Source of the DNA: Sphingobacterium prati
GTDB lineage: Bacteria > Bacteroidota > Bacteroidia > Sphingobacteriales > Sphingobacteriaceae
DNA: 64,000 bases
NCBI RefSeq assembly: GCF_013167215.1
Contig: NZ_JABJWY010000032.1
Coordinates: forward strand, 1 to 64,000
Direction of reading: 5' to 3'
Shown: positions 19,262 to 28,465 of the stretch, piece after piece
Layout of the letters: each line of letters opens with the position of its first letter
Numbering within the stretch: position 1 is the stretch's first letter
Notes under the pieces: model-generated
The model's input: only the letters and a program-made list of their open reading frames with translations
What the model was told of the DNA's origin: nothing
Database searches by the model: none
Program-made: the position numbers and the translations under genes

Positions 19262-19272
19262 TAGATTTCAAA

Positions 19273-19677
19273 ATGGGAGTAAGTTTTAAAAAAGATTTAA
19301 TGGTGCGTTGGGTTGAAGATATCGGAAAATTTCTTCGCATATGGATCGAGGGTTATGATGCTTTTGCTGAGCCTAGTGATCCGGCTTTATTTGCAGATGC
19401 CTATCAAAAGTTTTTTGAAAAAGACCGGGATTTTTACCTAAAGCTTTCCGACGATGAACTTACTTCCTACACAAAAGAAGATTTGCAAGCACAGCAGCTA
19501 CATCCACTGGCATTGACCTTCTTCTTTGATGGGTTGAATGCACAGGGTGAAGAGCAGCAGAATTTATTGCGGAAAGCAAAACTCATCTTAAATTTGGCTA
19601 TGGCTGAGACGGCGAGTTTTTCCTTTCAGGATTATCAATACCTGTCGATGATAGATAGTAAATTGAATAATCAATAA
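19273..19677 (+). CDS. Small hypothetical protein downstream of proA
   Basis: I do not recognise this 134-residue protein. It is predicted to be soluble and largely helical, with no signal peptide and many acidic and aromatic residues. A motif-like stretch, HPLALTFFFDGL, occurs near residue 76. It begins 11 bases after proA and ends at a strong terminator, so it is very likely co-transcribed with proBA. Tight linkage and normal codon use support a real gene. Confidence 0.75.
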   Translation: MGVSFKKDLMVRWVEDIGKFLRIWIEGYDAFAEPSDPALFADAYQKFFEKDRDFYLKLSDDELTSYTKEDLQAQQLHPLALTFFFDGLNAQGEEQQNLLRKAKLILNLAMAETASFSFQDYQYLSMIDSKLNNQ

Positions 19678-19720
19678 GAAAGCATGTCCATTTTTTAAGA
19701 GTGGACATGCTTTCTTATTG
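19672..19720. terminator. Bidirectional terminator after the proBA operon
   Basis: A perfect 19-bp inverted repeat (19672-19690 and 19702-19720) surrounds an 11-base T-rich loop. It overlaps the stop codon of the small gene on the left and serves the convergent acyl-CoA dehydrogenase gene on the right. Confidence 0.9.
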
Positions 19721-19732
19721 ATCTTATCACTT

Positions 19733-20869
19733 TTACCGCAAAATTTCCCGTGCGATGACCAGACGTTGTATTTCAGACGTTCCCTCGTAGATCTGCGTGA
19801 TCTTGGCGTCGCGCATTAATCGTTCGACATGGTATTCTTTCACATAGCCATAGCCACCATGCACCTGCACAGCTTCGACCGTATGTTTCATGGCTACCTC
19901 AGAGGCATGGAGCTTGGCCATTGCGGCCTCCTTTCCATACGGCAGTCCCTGATCTTTAGTCCACGCAGCCTTATAGGTCAATAGTCGGGCCGTTTCAATA
20001 TCGACTTCCATATCGGCCAGTTTAAATTGGATGGCCTGATGTTCTGAAATGGGTTTTCCAAATGTTTTGCGTTCCTTGGCATAGGCAAGTGCCAGATTGT
20101 AAGCACCAGCAGCAATCCCTAATGCTTGTGCAGCAATCCCTATACGGCCCCCATCGAGCGTTTTCATGGCAAATTTAAATCCAAAGCCATCCTCACCAAT
20201 TCGATTTTCTTTTGGCACTTTAACGTCCGAAAATAATAGCGAATGTGTATCCGAACTTCGAATTCCCAGTTTATTTTCCTTTGGTCCAATGCTGAATCCC
20301 GGTAATCCTTTTTCAACAATTAATACATTGATTCCTTTATGACCTTTTTCTGGATGAGTCTGTGCAATGACTAGGTAGATATCGGCGTGCCCACCATTTG
20401 TAATCCAGTTTTTCGTACCGTTCAGCAGGTAGTGATCACCTTTGTCTTCGGCTGTTGTATGTTGTGAAGATGCGTCCGACCCAGCTTCTGGCTCTGAGAG
20501 AGCAAACGCACCCAATTTTTCCCCTTTAGCCAATGGAACCAGATACTTTTGTTTTTGTTCTTCGGTTCCAAATGCATTGAGGCCATAAAGCACCAACGAA
20601 TTATGTGCTGAAACAATAACGGCTGCAGATGCATCAATCTTGGCGATCTCCTCCAATACAAGTACATAGGCTAGGGTATCCATTCCCGCCCCGCCATAAG
20701 CTTCAGGCGTCATGATACCCATAAAGCCAAGTTCGGCCATTTGTTTGACAAAATCTGCTGGAAATTGAGCTTCTTCATCCCGTTGTATGACACCTGCTTT
20801 TAGTTCCTGAGCAAACTCCCGCGCTGCATCACGGATCATTTTATGTTCTTCACTTAGTTCAAAGTTCAT
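19733..20869 (-). CDS. Acyl-CoA dehydrogenase
   Basis: This 378-residue FAD enzyme should oxidise acyl-CoA thioesters to enoyl-CoA and pass electrons to ETF. Family signatures are [14 protein letters not shown] (about residues 117-130) and the C-terminal catalytic block [18 protein letters not shown], where E362 occupies the catalytic-base position of short- and branched-chain dehydrogenases. [13 protein letters not shown] is also present. Length is typical. It stands alone between a terminator and the divergent peroxiredoxin gene, so the chain-length preference cannot be inferred from neighbours. Confidence 0.93.
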   Translation of the reverse strand: MNFELSEEHKMIRDAAREFAQELKAGVIQRDEEAQFPADFVKQMAELGFMGIMTPEAYGGAGMDTLAYVLVLEEIAKIDASAAVIVSAHNSLVLYGLNAFGTEEQKQKYLVPLAKGEKLGAFALSEPEAGSDASSQHTTAEDKGDHYLLNGTKNWITNGGHADIYLVIAQTHPEKGHKGINVLIVEKGLPGFSIGPKENKLGIRSSDTHSLLFSDVKVPKENRIGEDGFGFKFAMKTLDGGRIGIAAQALGIAAGAYNLALAYAKERKTFGKPISEHQAIQFKLADMEVDIETARLLTYKAAWTKDQGLPYGKEAAMAKLHASEVAMKHTVEAVQVHGGYGYVKEYHVERLMRDAKITQIYEGTSEIQRLVIAREILR

Positions 20870-21073
20870 GTTATCTCAATTTTATGGTTTATAACTTATT
20901 CGTGCGGTCTTGTACAAATCGTTTCGAAGCAAAATATTTTACCTTATGCCTGTGGAGCTAATTTTTGCCACCTGTTAGATGCTAGCTTACACCCAAATAT
21001 ACAAAATATATATTATGCTTGCATAGTATATAGGTCCTGTTTTTTCATTTGAATCAAAAAAAGCGGGGAATTA

Positions 21074-21104
21074 TTTGTTTGCTAAATTTAATCTACTATA
21101 TTTG
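21074..21104 (+). promoter_or_regulatory. Consensus promoter of the peroxiredoxin gene
   Basis: TTTG (21074-21077), exactly 19 bases, then TATATTTG (21097-21104) reproduce the Bacteroidota consensus. The expected start lies about 35 bases before the ATG. I saw no clear OxyR- or PerR-like palindrome. Confidence 0.75.
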
Positions 21105-21143
21105 TAGAGTATGTAGTTTTGAACATATTTAAATGATAAGATT

Positions 21144-21779
21144 ATGAGTTTAAGATTAGGAGACGAAGCGCCAAATTTTAAAGCGCAAACGACAATCGGT
21201 GAAATAGATTTTCACGATTATATTAAAGATAGCTGGGTGGTATTCTTTTCACATCCATCTGATTATACACCGGTATGTACAACAGAGTTGGGACGTACTG
21301 CGAAATTGAAGTCTGAATTTGATAAAAGGGGTGTCAAAGCGATTGCATTAAGTGTGGACAATGTAAATGATCACCTGAACTGGATCAAGGATATCAATGA
21401 AACGCAGCAAACTGAGGTGAATTTTCCAGTTATTGCCGATGAAGGCCATCATATTTCTGAGCTTTACGATATGATTCATCCGAATGCTTCAGTCACCGCT
21501 ACCGTGCGCTCGGTTTTCATTATTGGCCCGGATAAAAAGATAAAATTGACCTTGACTTATCCAGCCTCTACAGGGCGTAATTTTGATGAGATCTTACGGG
21601 TGATAGATTCATTACAACTCACTGCAGACTATCAAGTTGCCACACCTGCTGATTGGAAGCATGGAGAGGATGTTATTGTTGTGCCTGCTATCAAGACCGA
21701 AGACATTCCCGCAAAATTTCCAAAAGGATTTAAGGAGATCAAGCCTTATCTGAGAACAACTCCGCAACCTAATTTATAA
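21144..21779 (+). CDS. 1-Cys peroxiredoxin (Prx6 type)
   Basis: This 211-residue cytoplasmic thiol peroxidase reduces hydrogen peroxide and organic hydroperoxides. The peroxidatic cysteine is C45 in SDYTPVCTTEL. The extended C-terminal domain (DWKHGEDVIVVP and following) assigns it to the Prx6/AhpC-TSA 1-Cys class. There is no second, resolving cysteine in the usual place. It has its own promoter and terminator. Confidence 0.93.
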   Translation: MSLRLGDEAPNFKAQTTIGEIDFHDYIKDSWVVFFSHPSDYTPVCTTELGRTAKLKSEFDKRGVKAIALSVDNVNDHLNWIKDINETQQTEVNFPVIADEGHHISELYDMIHPNASVTATVRSVFIIGPDKKIKLTLTYPASTGRNFDEILRVIDSLQLTADYQVATPADWKHGEDVIVVPAIKTEDIPAKFPKGFKEIKPYLRTTPQPNL

Positions 21780-21805
21780 TAATTTAGTTAAAATTCTTAT
21801 ATATG

Positions 21806-21845
21806 AAAATGGAGTGTCCGAGAAGAGAAGACACTCCATTTTTTG
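21806..21845 (+). terminator. Terminator after the peroxiredoxin gene
   Basis: A 13-bp stem (21806-21818 with 21830-21842) has an 11-base loop and is followed by T residues. It starts 27 bases after the stop codon. Confidence 0.9.
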
Positions 21846-21974
21846 TATCCTCTTATCTTCTTTTCATACTTACGGCATCTTTTTTTATTCTACGTGAGAG
21901 GTTTCTCTGTGAAATAACCCACTTTTACATGGAAATCACGGTGTTAAGCTATATCCACCACTGTGGCAAAAAAG

Positions 21975-22004
21975 AAAAAGGCGGTACTTACGTTCCGCCT
22001 TTTT
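21975..22004 (-). terminator. Terminator after the anti-sigma/protease gene
   Basis: AAAAAGGCGG (21975-21984) and CCGCCTTTTT (21995-22004) form a 10-bp stem with a 10-base loop. It lies 18 bases downstream of the minus-strand stop codon at 22023. Confidence 0.88.
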
Positions 22005-22022
22005 ATAGTATAAGATTAGATC

Positions 22023-23138
22023 TTAATAGACTTTAACCATATAAATATAGTCTTGTAATTTTTTGATTTGTTCGGTTCTTGGTAAACCAGCCAAAGCATT
22101 CTTTTTATTGATTTTAACGCCTGTGGTCAATGAGTCACTTGGGATATCAGCAAGCGCATTCATGATTGATTTGGTTTTGATGGCAAAAGCAGCGCCATCT
22201 ATTCCGCGTTGTTTACCAGAGATAATACCGATCACATTACCTCTACTATCCAGTACTGGGCCACCACTGTTCCCTGGATTGACAGGAACGGATATTTGAT
22301 AAGCAATGGTGTCACCCGCATAACCCGTTGAAGAGCTCAAGTATCCTTGACCATATACCGCTTCATCACGAGGGAAACCGATGGTGTAGATATCTTCTCC
22401 TAAATCCGAAGTAGATGTTTTGAACGTATAAGGCAAGCTTTTAGCCTTTTTAAAGTTTTTATCTGCGATGTATAGGATTGCTAAATCTTTGCTGGCATCC
22501 GTATGAACGACTTGGGCCTTATAAGATTCTCCTTTGCTATTTTGCAGATAAATGGAGTCAGCTCCACTGACTACGTGATAATTCGTCACCACATAGCCAT
22601 CTGTTGTTAGCATAAAACCTGTCGCTCCAAATTGGCTCTCGCTACCTTTAACCGACTTGTTATCATTCATATCCCTGATCGCAGCGTTATGTGCATTTAC
22701 GTTCTTTTTAACATTATTCATGTCGCGACGTAATGCGCTGTAATCCGAAGAAGCTTTTTCCAAGTTGCTATAATAGCCGCTAAGCCATAAGGTGCCAAAT
22801 ACCGCAAATACTGCCACAACTGCAGCTACTAGAGAGCTCGCTTTTATCCGTTCCCAAAGTGAAATAACAGTAGATTGTTTTATCGGAACCACTTTCGTGG
22901 TTTTACCTTGGGATTTATGATATTCCTTGGCTGAGTTTGCCAATACTTTTTTGAAATCAAGCCTTTGGCTAGTTTCCTTCATATTGGTAACAAAGTCGCG
23001 GTGTTGTTGTAATTGGGCAGCATACGAAGGGTTTTCGGCACAAAAAGATTCGAAAGCAGCTTTTTCCGCTGCAGGCAATTCCCCGCGCAGGTATTGGTCG
23101 GCCAATTCGAAAAATTCTCTTTGATTCATTGTTCCCAT
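22023..23138 (-). CDS. Membrane anti-sigma-like/trypsin-like serine protease fusion
   Basis: This 371-residue protein has three parts. Residues 1-90 resemble a cytoplasmic anti-sigma N-terminus (helical, FFELADQYLRGELPAAEK) with no zinc-binding Cys-His set. A single transmembrane helix spans about 101-120. A periplasmic trypsin-like domain of the HtrA/S1C type follows a coiled-coil linker, with the triad H188 (NYHVV), D218 (SKDLAIL) and S291 (NPGNSGGPV). No PDZ domain follows. The gene lies just after a sigma factor gene, with 15 bases between stop and ATG, so they form one operon. A likely role is stress signalling across the inner membrane, which is inference. The open frame extends to a TTG at 23150, but ATG 23138 is more plausible. 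Confidence 0.88.
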   Translation of the reverse strand: MGTMNQREFFELADQYLRGELPAAEKAAFESFCAENPSYAAQLQQHRDFVTNMKETSQRLDFKKVLANSAKEYHKSQGKTTKVVPIKQSTVISLWERIKASSLVAAVVAVFAVFGTLWLSGYYSNLEKASSDYSALRRDMNNVKKNVNAHNAAIRDMNDNKSVKGSESQFGATGFMLTTDGYVVTNYHVVSGADSIYLQNSKGESYKAQVVHTDASKDLAILYIADKNFKKAKSLPYTFKTSTSDLGEDIYTIGFPRDEAVYGQGYLSSSTGYAGDTIAYQISVPVNPGNSGGPVLDSRGNVIGIISGKQRGIDGAAFAIKTKSIMNALADIPSDSLTTGVKINKKNALAGLPRTEQIKKLQDYIYMVKVY

Positions 23139-23153
23139 GGTGTTACTCAAATT

Positions 23154-23726
23154 TTAATCTGCTGAAAAAAATATTTTTTTCAGCCGTTGTAGGCATTTAT
23201 ACTTTTGAGTTTTGGCGTTATCTGTATTGGTATAGCCAAATTTTTCACAGATGTTCTGCATCGAGTGGTTTAAGATATAGAAATCGTGTAAGATTGTCTT
23301 ACAGGGTTCACCCATTTTCTCCAGCGCAAGCTCCATTTGATCAAACTTTTTCTCAAGTTCTTGATGCTGTTGTAAATCTTCTTCCTCAAATAAAGAGTCT
23401 TCATAACCGCTAATGTCACTATTGCCAAAACCAGCACGATTGAGTTGCTTTAGCCAAAGCCTCCGGCAAATCGAGTAAAGATATGTTTTTAGTTTGCTGC
23501 TGAGTTCAAAGTCGCCTTTGGCAACTTTATCATAGAGCACAATCACAGCTTCCTGAAAAATATCTTTTGCTTCATCCTCACTTCCATTGTTTTGCAGTAT
23601 CATATGGCTTATGGACGGATAATATCGTTTATAGATACTATCTATCGCCAAGCTATTGCCTTCTTTAAGGCCTTCAATGATTTGCTCATCATTTTCTAGC
23701 AGGACTGATTTACTGAATTTACTCAC
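23154..23726 (-). CDS. ECF-type RNA polymerase sigma factor
   Basis: This 190-residue protein belongs to the sigma-70 family, ECF group. The region 2 part (AIDSIYKRYYPSISHMI through DEAKDIFQEAVIVLYDK) and a region 4 part (MGEPCKTILHDFYI through the helix-turn-helix before KCLQRLKKIF) are both visible, with an acidic linker between. It begins with GTG. The next gene downstream is the membrane anti-sigma-like protease, which probably controls it. Confidence 0.9.
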   Translation of the reverse strand: MSKFSKSVLLENDEQIIEGLKEGNSLAIDSIYKRYYPSISHMILQNNGSEDEAKDIFQEAVIVLYDKVAKGDFELSSKLKTYLYSICRRLWLKQLNRAGFGNSDISGYEDSLFEEEDLQQHQELEKKFDQMELALEKMGEPCKTILHDFYILNHSMQNICEKFGYTNTDNAKTQKYKCLQRLKKIFFSAD

Positions 23727-23955
23727 CTATTAATACCTTAATGCCTAAATTGTAACCCTTTGAAAAATAAAAATCTCCAAAATATTTTCAAACGTAAACT
23801 TTTATTTGTTTAACGCGAAATCTATGCCCAAAAATACTGCTTATTCCCTGAAACCGAAAGCATTTGTTTTTTCTCAATTTTCAGGCGGGCAGATATATCA
23901 TCTGCTTTTTCTATGTATCGAAAAAGTTTCGCAATCGAGTGCTTTAATAATCTGC

Positions 23956-23986
23956 TTGTTATTCCTCTTAAATGAAGTTACATTTG
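23956..23986 (+). promoter_or_regulatory. Promoter of the beta-galactosidase gene
   Basis: A TTG (23956-23958), a 20-base spacer and TACATTTG (23979-23986) match the Bacteroidota pattern. The predicted transcript start near 23992 leaves almost no leader for the ATG at 24002 and favours the in-frame ATG at 24017. Confidence 0.6.
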
Positions 23987-24016
23987 GTTTCCTGAACTAA
24001 AATGCTTAAATACATT

Positions 24017-27000
24017 ATGTTAAGAAAATCCGTTATTTTTTCAACCTTGCTGGCTTCGTTGCTGACCCTTCATTCGACTTCAACAAGAGCACAGTCATTC
24101 ACGGCCCCTATCGCAGGCTTCCAATATGAAAATATGCTATCTCCAAAAGGGAATGAATGGGAATCGCCACAATTGCTATCCCTCAATAAGGAATTACCAC
24201 ACGCTTCATTCTTTTCCTTTTCAAACGTCGAAACCGCAAGAAAAGTACTTCCCGAGTATAGTAACTTTTGGCGCTCACTCAACGGTTCCTGGAAGTTCCA
24301 TTGGGTCAAGGCACCGGATGAACGGCCAAAGGATTTTTATGATCCTAACTATGATGTTAATGCCTGGGAGTCAGTACCCGTTCCAATGAGCTGGAACATA
24401 TTTGGTATTCAGAAGGATGGCAGCTTAAAGTATGGTGTGCCTATTTACACCAACCAGCGCGTGATTTTTCAACACCAGGTCAAGGTAGATGACTGGCGTG
24501 GAGGGGTGATGCGTACACCTCCGCAAGATTGGACCACTTATGTATACCGTAATGAAGTCGGTTCATACCGCCGTAATTTTACCGTTCCGAAGGATTGGGA
24601 CGGTCGTGAGGTATTTCTCAATTTTGATGGGGTAGACTCATTTTTCTACCTTTGGGTGAATGGCAAATATATTGGCTTTTCAAAAAATTCCAGAAACCTC
24701 GCTTCATTTAATATTTCTCCTTTCTTAAAAAAAGACGGGGAGAACGTGTTGGCGGTAGAAGTCTATCGCAGCTCGGACGCATCATTCTTGGAAGACCAGG
24801 ATATGTTTCGCTTGCCGGGAATATTTCGCGATGTATCCCTGACTTCAACACCCAACATCCAAATTCGTGATCTGGCAGCAATTCCGACATTGGATGACCA
24901 CTATGAGGATGGTGCATTGAAAATTACCGGTACCGTCCGTAATTTGGGCAGTAAGAAAGCTGAAGGGTATAAGGTTGTTTATTCCTTGTATAAGAATAAA
25001 CTGTATAGCGATGAAAATACCTTGGTAGATCAGGCTGAAGTGTCTGCTGTCGTTCCACAGTTGGATGCGAAGGCTTCGAATAGCATCGAAGCGACATTAG
25101 CGGTCAAAAATCCAGATAAATGGTCCGCTGAACTTCCCTATCGGTATACCTTAATAGCAGAATTAAAGGACAAGAAAAATAAAACGGTTGAAACGGTTTC
25201 CACTTATGTCGGGTTTCGGAAGGTTGAAATTAAAGATACCAAGGCATCTGACGATGAATTTGGTCTTGCCGGACGTTATTACTACATCAACGGAAAAAAC
25301 GGTTAAGCTGAAAGGTGTGAACCGCCATGAGACGAATCCTGAACATGGAAAAGTCGTCACCCGGGAGCAGATGGAAGCCGAGGTAAAGCTGATGAAAAGT
25401 GCCAATATCAATCATGTGCGCAATTCACACTATCCGGAACCGCCCTATTGGTACTACCTTTGTGACAAATACGGTATCTATCTGGAGGATGAGGCTAATA
25501 TTGAAAGCCATCAATACTATTATGGAAAGGAATCGCTTTCTCATGTTCCTGAATGGAAAAATGCCCATGTAGCACGGAATATTGAAATGGTGCATGCCAC
25601 CATCAACCATCCTTCTATCGTGATCTGGTCACTTGGTAACGAGGCTGGTCCCGGAGATAATTTTGTAGCGGCTTATGATGCGATCAAGAAAATAGATACC
25701 TCAAGACCTGTTCAGTACGAACGCAACAACGCGATCGTAGATATGGGCTCAAATCAGTATCCCTCCATTGACTGGGTCAGAGGGGCTGTCAAAGGAACCT
25801 ACAAGCTGAAGTACCCTTTCCATATTTCTGAGTACGCGCACTCCATGGGAAATGCTGTCGGTAACTTAATTGATTACTGGGAAGCCATCGAATCGACCAA
25901 CTTCTTTATGGGCGGCGCAATCTGGGATTGGATCGACCAAGCCATGTATTACTACGATAAGAAAACTGGCGACCGCTTTATGGCTTATGGTGGTGATTTT
26001 GGGGATAAGCCGAATGACGGTACTTTCGTCAACAATGGATTGATCTTTGCCGATATGAAACCCAAACCTCAGTATTTTGAGGTCAAAAAGGTTTATCAAA
26101 ATGTAGGCGTTAAGGCCGTTGATATTCCACAGGGAAAAATTGAGCTATTCAATAAAAACTATTTCAAAGATCTTAGTGACTATCAGGTTCAATGGTCACT
26201 GTTCAAAGATGGGGTAGCTGTTGCTGGAAGCACGGGTACAATAGCCTCTGCTGATCTACCCAAAGCGCGCCAGAAAAAACAAGTTGTCCTACCGATCGAA
26301 TACGCTAAATTGGATGTGGGATCTGAATATTTTGTCAAGGTTCAATTTTTGCTCAACGAGGATAAGCCATGGGCAAATAGGGGTTTTGTCCAAATGGAAG
26401 AGCAGCTGTTTGTCAAAGCCGCGGAAAATAAACCGTTGATTTCGACTGTTGCCAAAGGTAAAAATCCCGTACTTTCCAAGGAAGGTGAGCTTCAGGTCGT
26501 GAAGGGGGATCAGTTTGTCGCAAAATTTGATAATAAGACTGGGTCAATCTATAGTTTGGCGTATGCTGATAAGCAAATTATACGTGATGGTGAAGGACCT
26601 AAACTGGATGCATTGCGTGCGCCTGTTGATAATGATAACTGGGCTTATCAGCAATGGTTTGAAAAGGGCTTACACAACTTAAAACATAAAGTATTGTCTT
26701 CAAATAGCTATACGAAGAAAGACGGGACAATAGTTTTGGCATTTACAATCGAGTCTCAGGCTCCCTATGGAGCTTCATTGTTAGGTGGAACATCAGGAAC
26801 ATATACCCTCAAAGCACATACGGATAAACCGTTTAGCAATGATGATTTCAAATTTACGAGCAATCAGATCTGGACGATATACCAAGATGGTTCGATTGAA
26901 TTGTCGTCTAGTATCACTTCAAACAATGCAAGTGTCGTATTGGCTAGACTGGGCTATTCCTTGCAATTGCCGGGTGAATTTGGCAACTATACCTATTATG

Positions 27001-28064
27001 GACGTGGCCCGATCAATAACTATGCGGATCGAAAAACGGCACAATTTATTGAATTGCATAAAAGTACAGTGAAAGATCAGTTCGTATCATGGCCCAATCC
27101 GCAGAATATGAGTAACAATGAGGACGTGCGCTGGACATCCCTGACCAATAAGGATGGGCAAGGGGCGGTCTTCATTGCGAAAGAACATCTTGCGACATCC
27201 GCTTTGGAATACAGCGAACTGGAATTGACATTTGCACCGCACCCTTATCAGCTACCAAAGAGTTCGGGAGTGCATTTGCACCTAGACGCTGCGGTCACCG
27301 GTCTGGGCGGTAATAGCTGCGGTCAAGGGCCGCCATTGGAAAAAGACCGTGTGAAAGCTGTACCAACGTCAATAGGATTTATTATCCGTCCGATCCGACA
27401 AAATGACTACTTGGCCAAAGCACAGGTGGCTACGGCGGGTGATGCCCCGATTTCTTTTGCCAGAAGTTCGACCGGTGAAGTGTCCATTCTTTCGGGAAAT
27501 AAAGCGGAGACTGTGCTGTATACGGTGAATAACGGAAAAGCAAATACCTATACGAATGCTTTTGATCTGCGTCAGGGCGGAACAATAACGGCCTGGTATC
27601 AGGAGAATGAAAAACTAAAAGTAACACAACAATACGGCAAGATCGAGACGGTTCCGATGGAAGTGGTCTTTGCTTCCAGCCAGGAGACTGGTGAAGGTGA
27701 TGCCAAGAACCTATTGGATGGAGATCCTTCGTCGATCTGGCATACAATGTATTCAGTCACCGTCGCTCAATATCCGCATTGGGTTGATTTCGATGCCGCG
27801 AGTGTGAAAACAATCAAAGGCTTTACTTTTTTACCGAGACCGGATGGCGCGAATGGCGATATCAAGGATTATAAGATTCAGATAAGTAAAGATGGCAAAA
27901 ATTGGGAAGACCTGATGTCGGGCACATTCGAACGGAGTAAGAAACTCAAAACCGTTCGGTTTGAAAAGCCTGTCAAAGGACGTTATATCCGCTTTATAGC
28001 ATTGAGTTCGCAACATGGTGATGATTTCGCTTCAGGAGCTGAATTTGCTGTTATTGCCGAATAA
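24017..28064 (+). pseudogene. GH2 beta-galactosidase, split by a single-base frameshift
   Basis: The two open frames 24002-25306 and 25188-28064 are one GH2 beta-galactosidase of about 1350 residues. The first frame carries a signal peptide, the jelly-roll sugar-binding domain and the immunoglobulin-like domain. It ends with YYYINGKNG and a stop. The second continues in the +1 frame with TVKLKGVNRHET. Removing one A from the A6 run at 25294-25299 restores an uninterrupted protein. The second part has the TIM barrel with acid/base LGNEAGPG and nucleophile SEYAHSMGN, the beta-sandwich domains, and a C-terminal F5/8-type domain (about the last 130 residues). All catalytic parts are intact, so this is a sequencing error, a phase-variable run or a very young pseudogene. 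Confidence 0.9.
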
Positions 28065-28084
28065 AAAACGTGTTAAAAGCGATG

Positions 28085-28120
28085 AAAGCCAGCACTTGAA
28101 ACAGAAGGGCTGGCTTTTTT
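28085..28120 (+). terminator. Terminator after the beta-galactosidase gene
   Basis: AAAGCCAGC (28085-28093) pairs with GCTGGCTTT (28109-28117) around a 15-base loop, followed by T residues. Confidence 0.85.
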
Positions 28121-28144
28121 ATTATAGTTGCTGACTTGAGTAGC

Positions 28145-28397
28145 TTAGCTGTTTTTACGGATGCAATAGGCTTTAATAAAATCAGCTGTTTCTGCGAGAG
28201 AAGTAAGGTAGTGGGTAAATTAAATCCAGTGGGTTTGCTTATTACATGGTAGCTTGGGCGTTGACCGCGAATTTACCGATAGGGGTCGGGTAAGAATTGT
28301 AAAATGTTGGCTGTAGGTCTACCAAAACACCATAGGATTTGGTAAAAAAAAATGGATTTAAGCGTGTTAAAATGAAATATAAATAATTTTTATAAAC
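28145..28397 (-). pseudogene. Possible decayed coding remnant
   Basis: This spacer has higher GC than its surroundings in its central part and holds protein-like reading on the minus strand. One stretch (28397-28242) opens for 51 codons without a start and includes VLVDLQPTFYNS and TPIGKFAVNAQA before two stops. A second stretch in another frame (28222-28145) reads LAETADFIKAYCIRKNS to a stop. The pattern fits the 3' part of a gene broken by frameshifts and stops. I cannot name the family. Chance open frames remain possible. Confidence 0.3.
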
Positions 28398-28465
28398 TTA
28401 TTAGTTAGAATGTTGCGGCGCTTCTGTATTTTTAACCCAGTTTAAACCAAGATCAACGTTATCGT

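Noticed and set aside
23806..24000. 64-codon plus-strand open frame before the beta-galactosidase gene
   Set aside because: It overlaps the predicted promoter of the beta-galactosidase gene, and its composition looks like translated AT-rich spacer.
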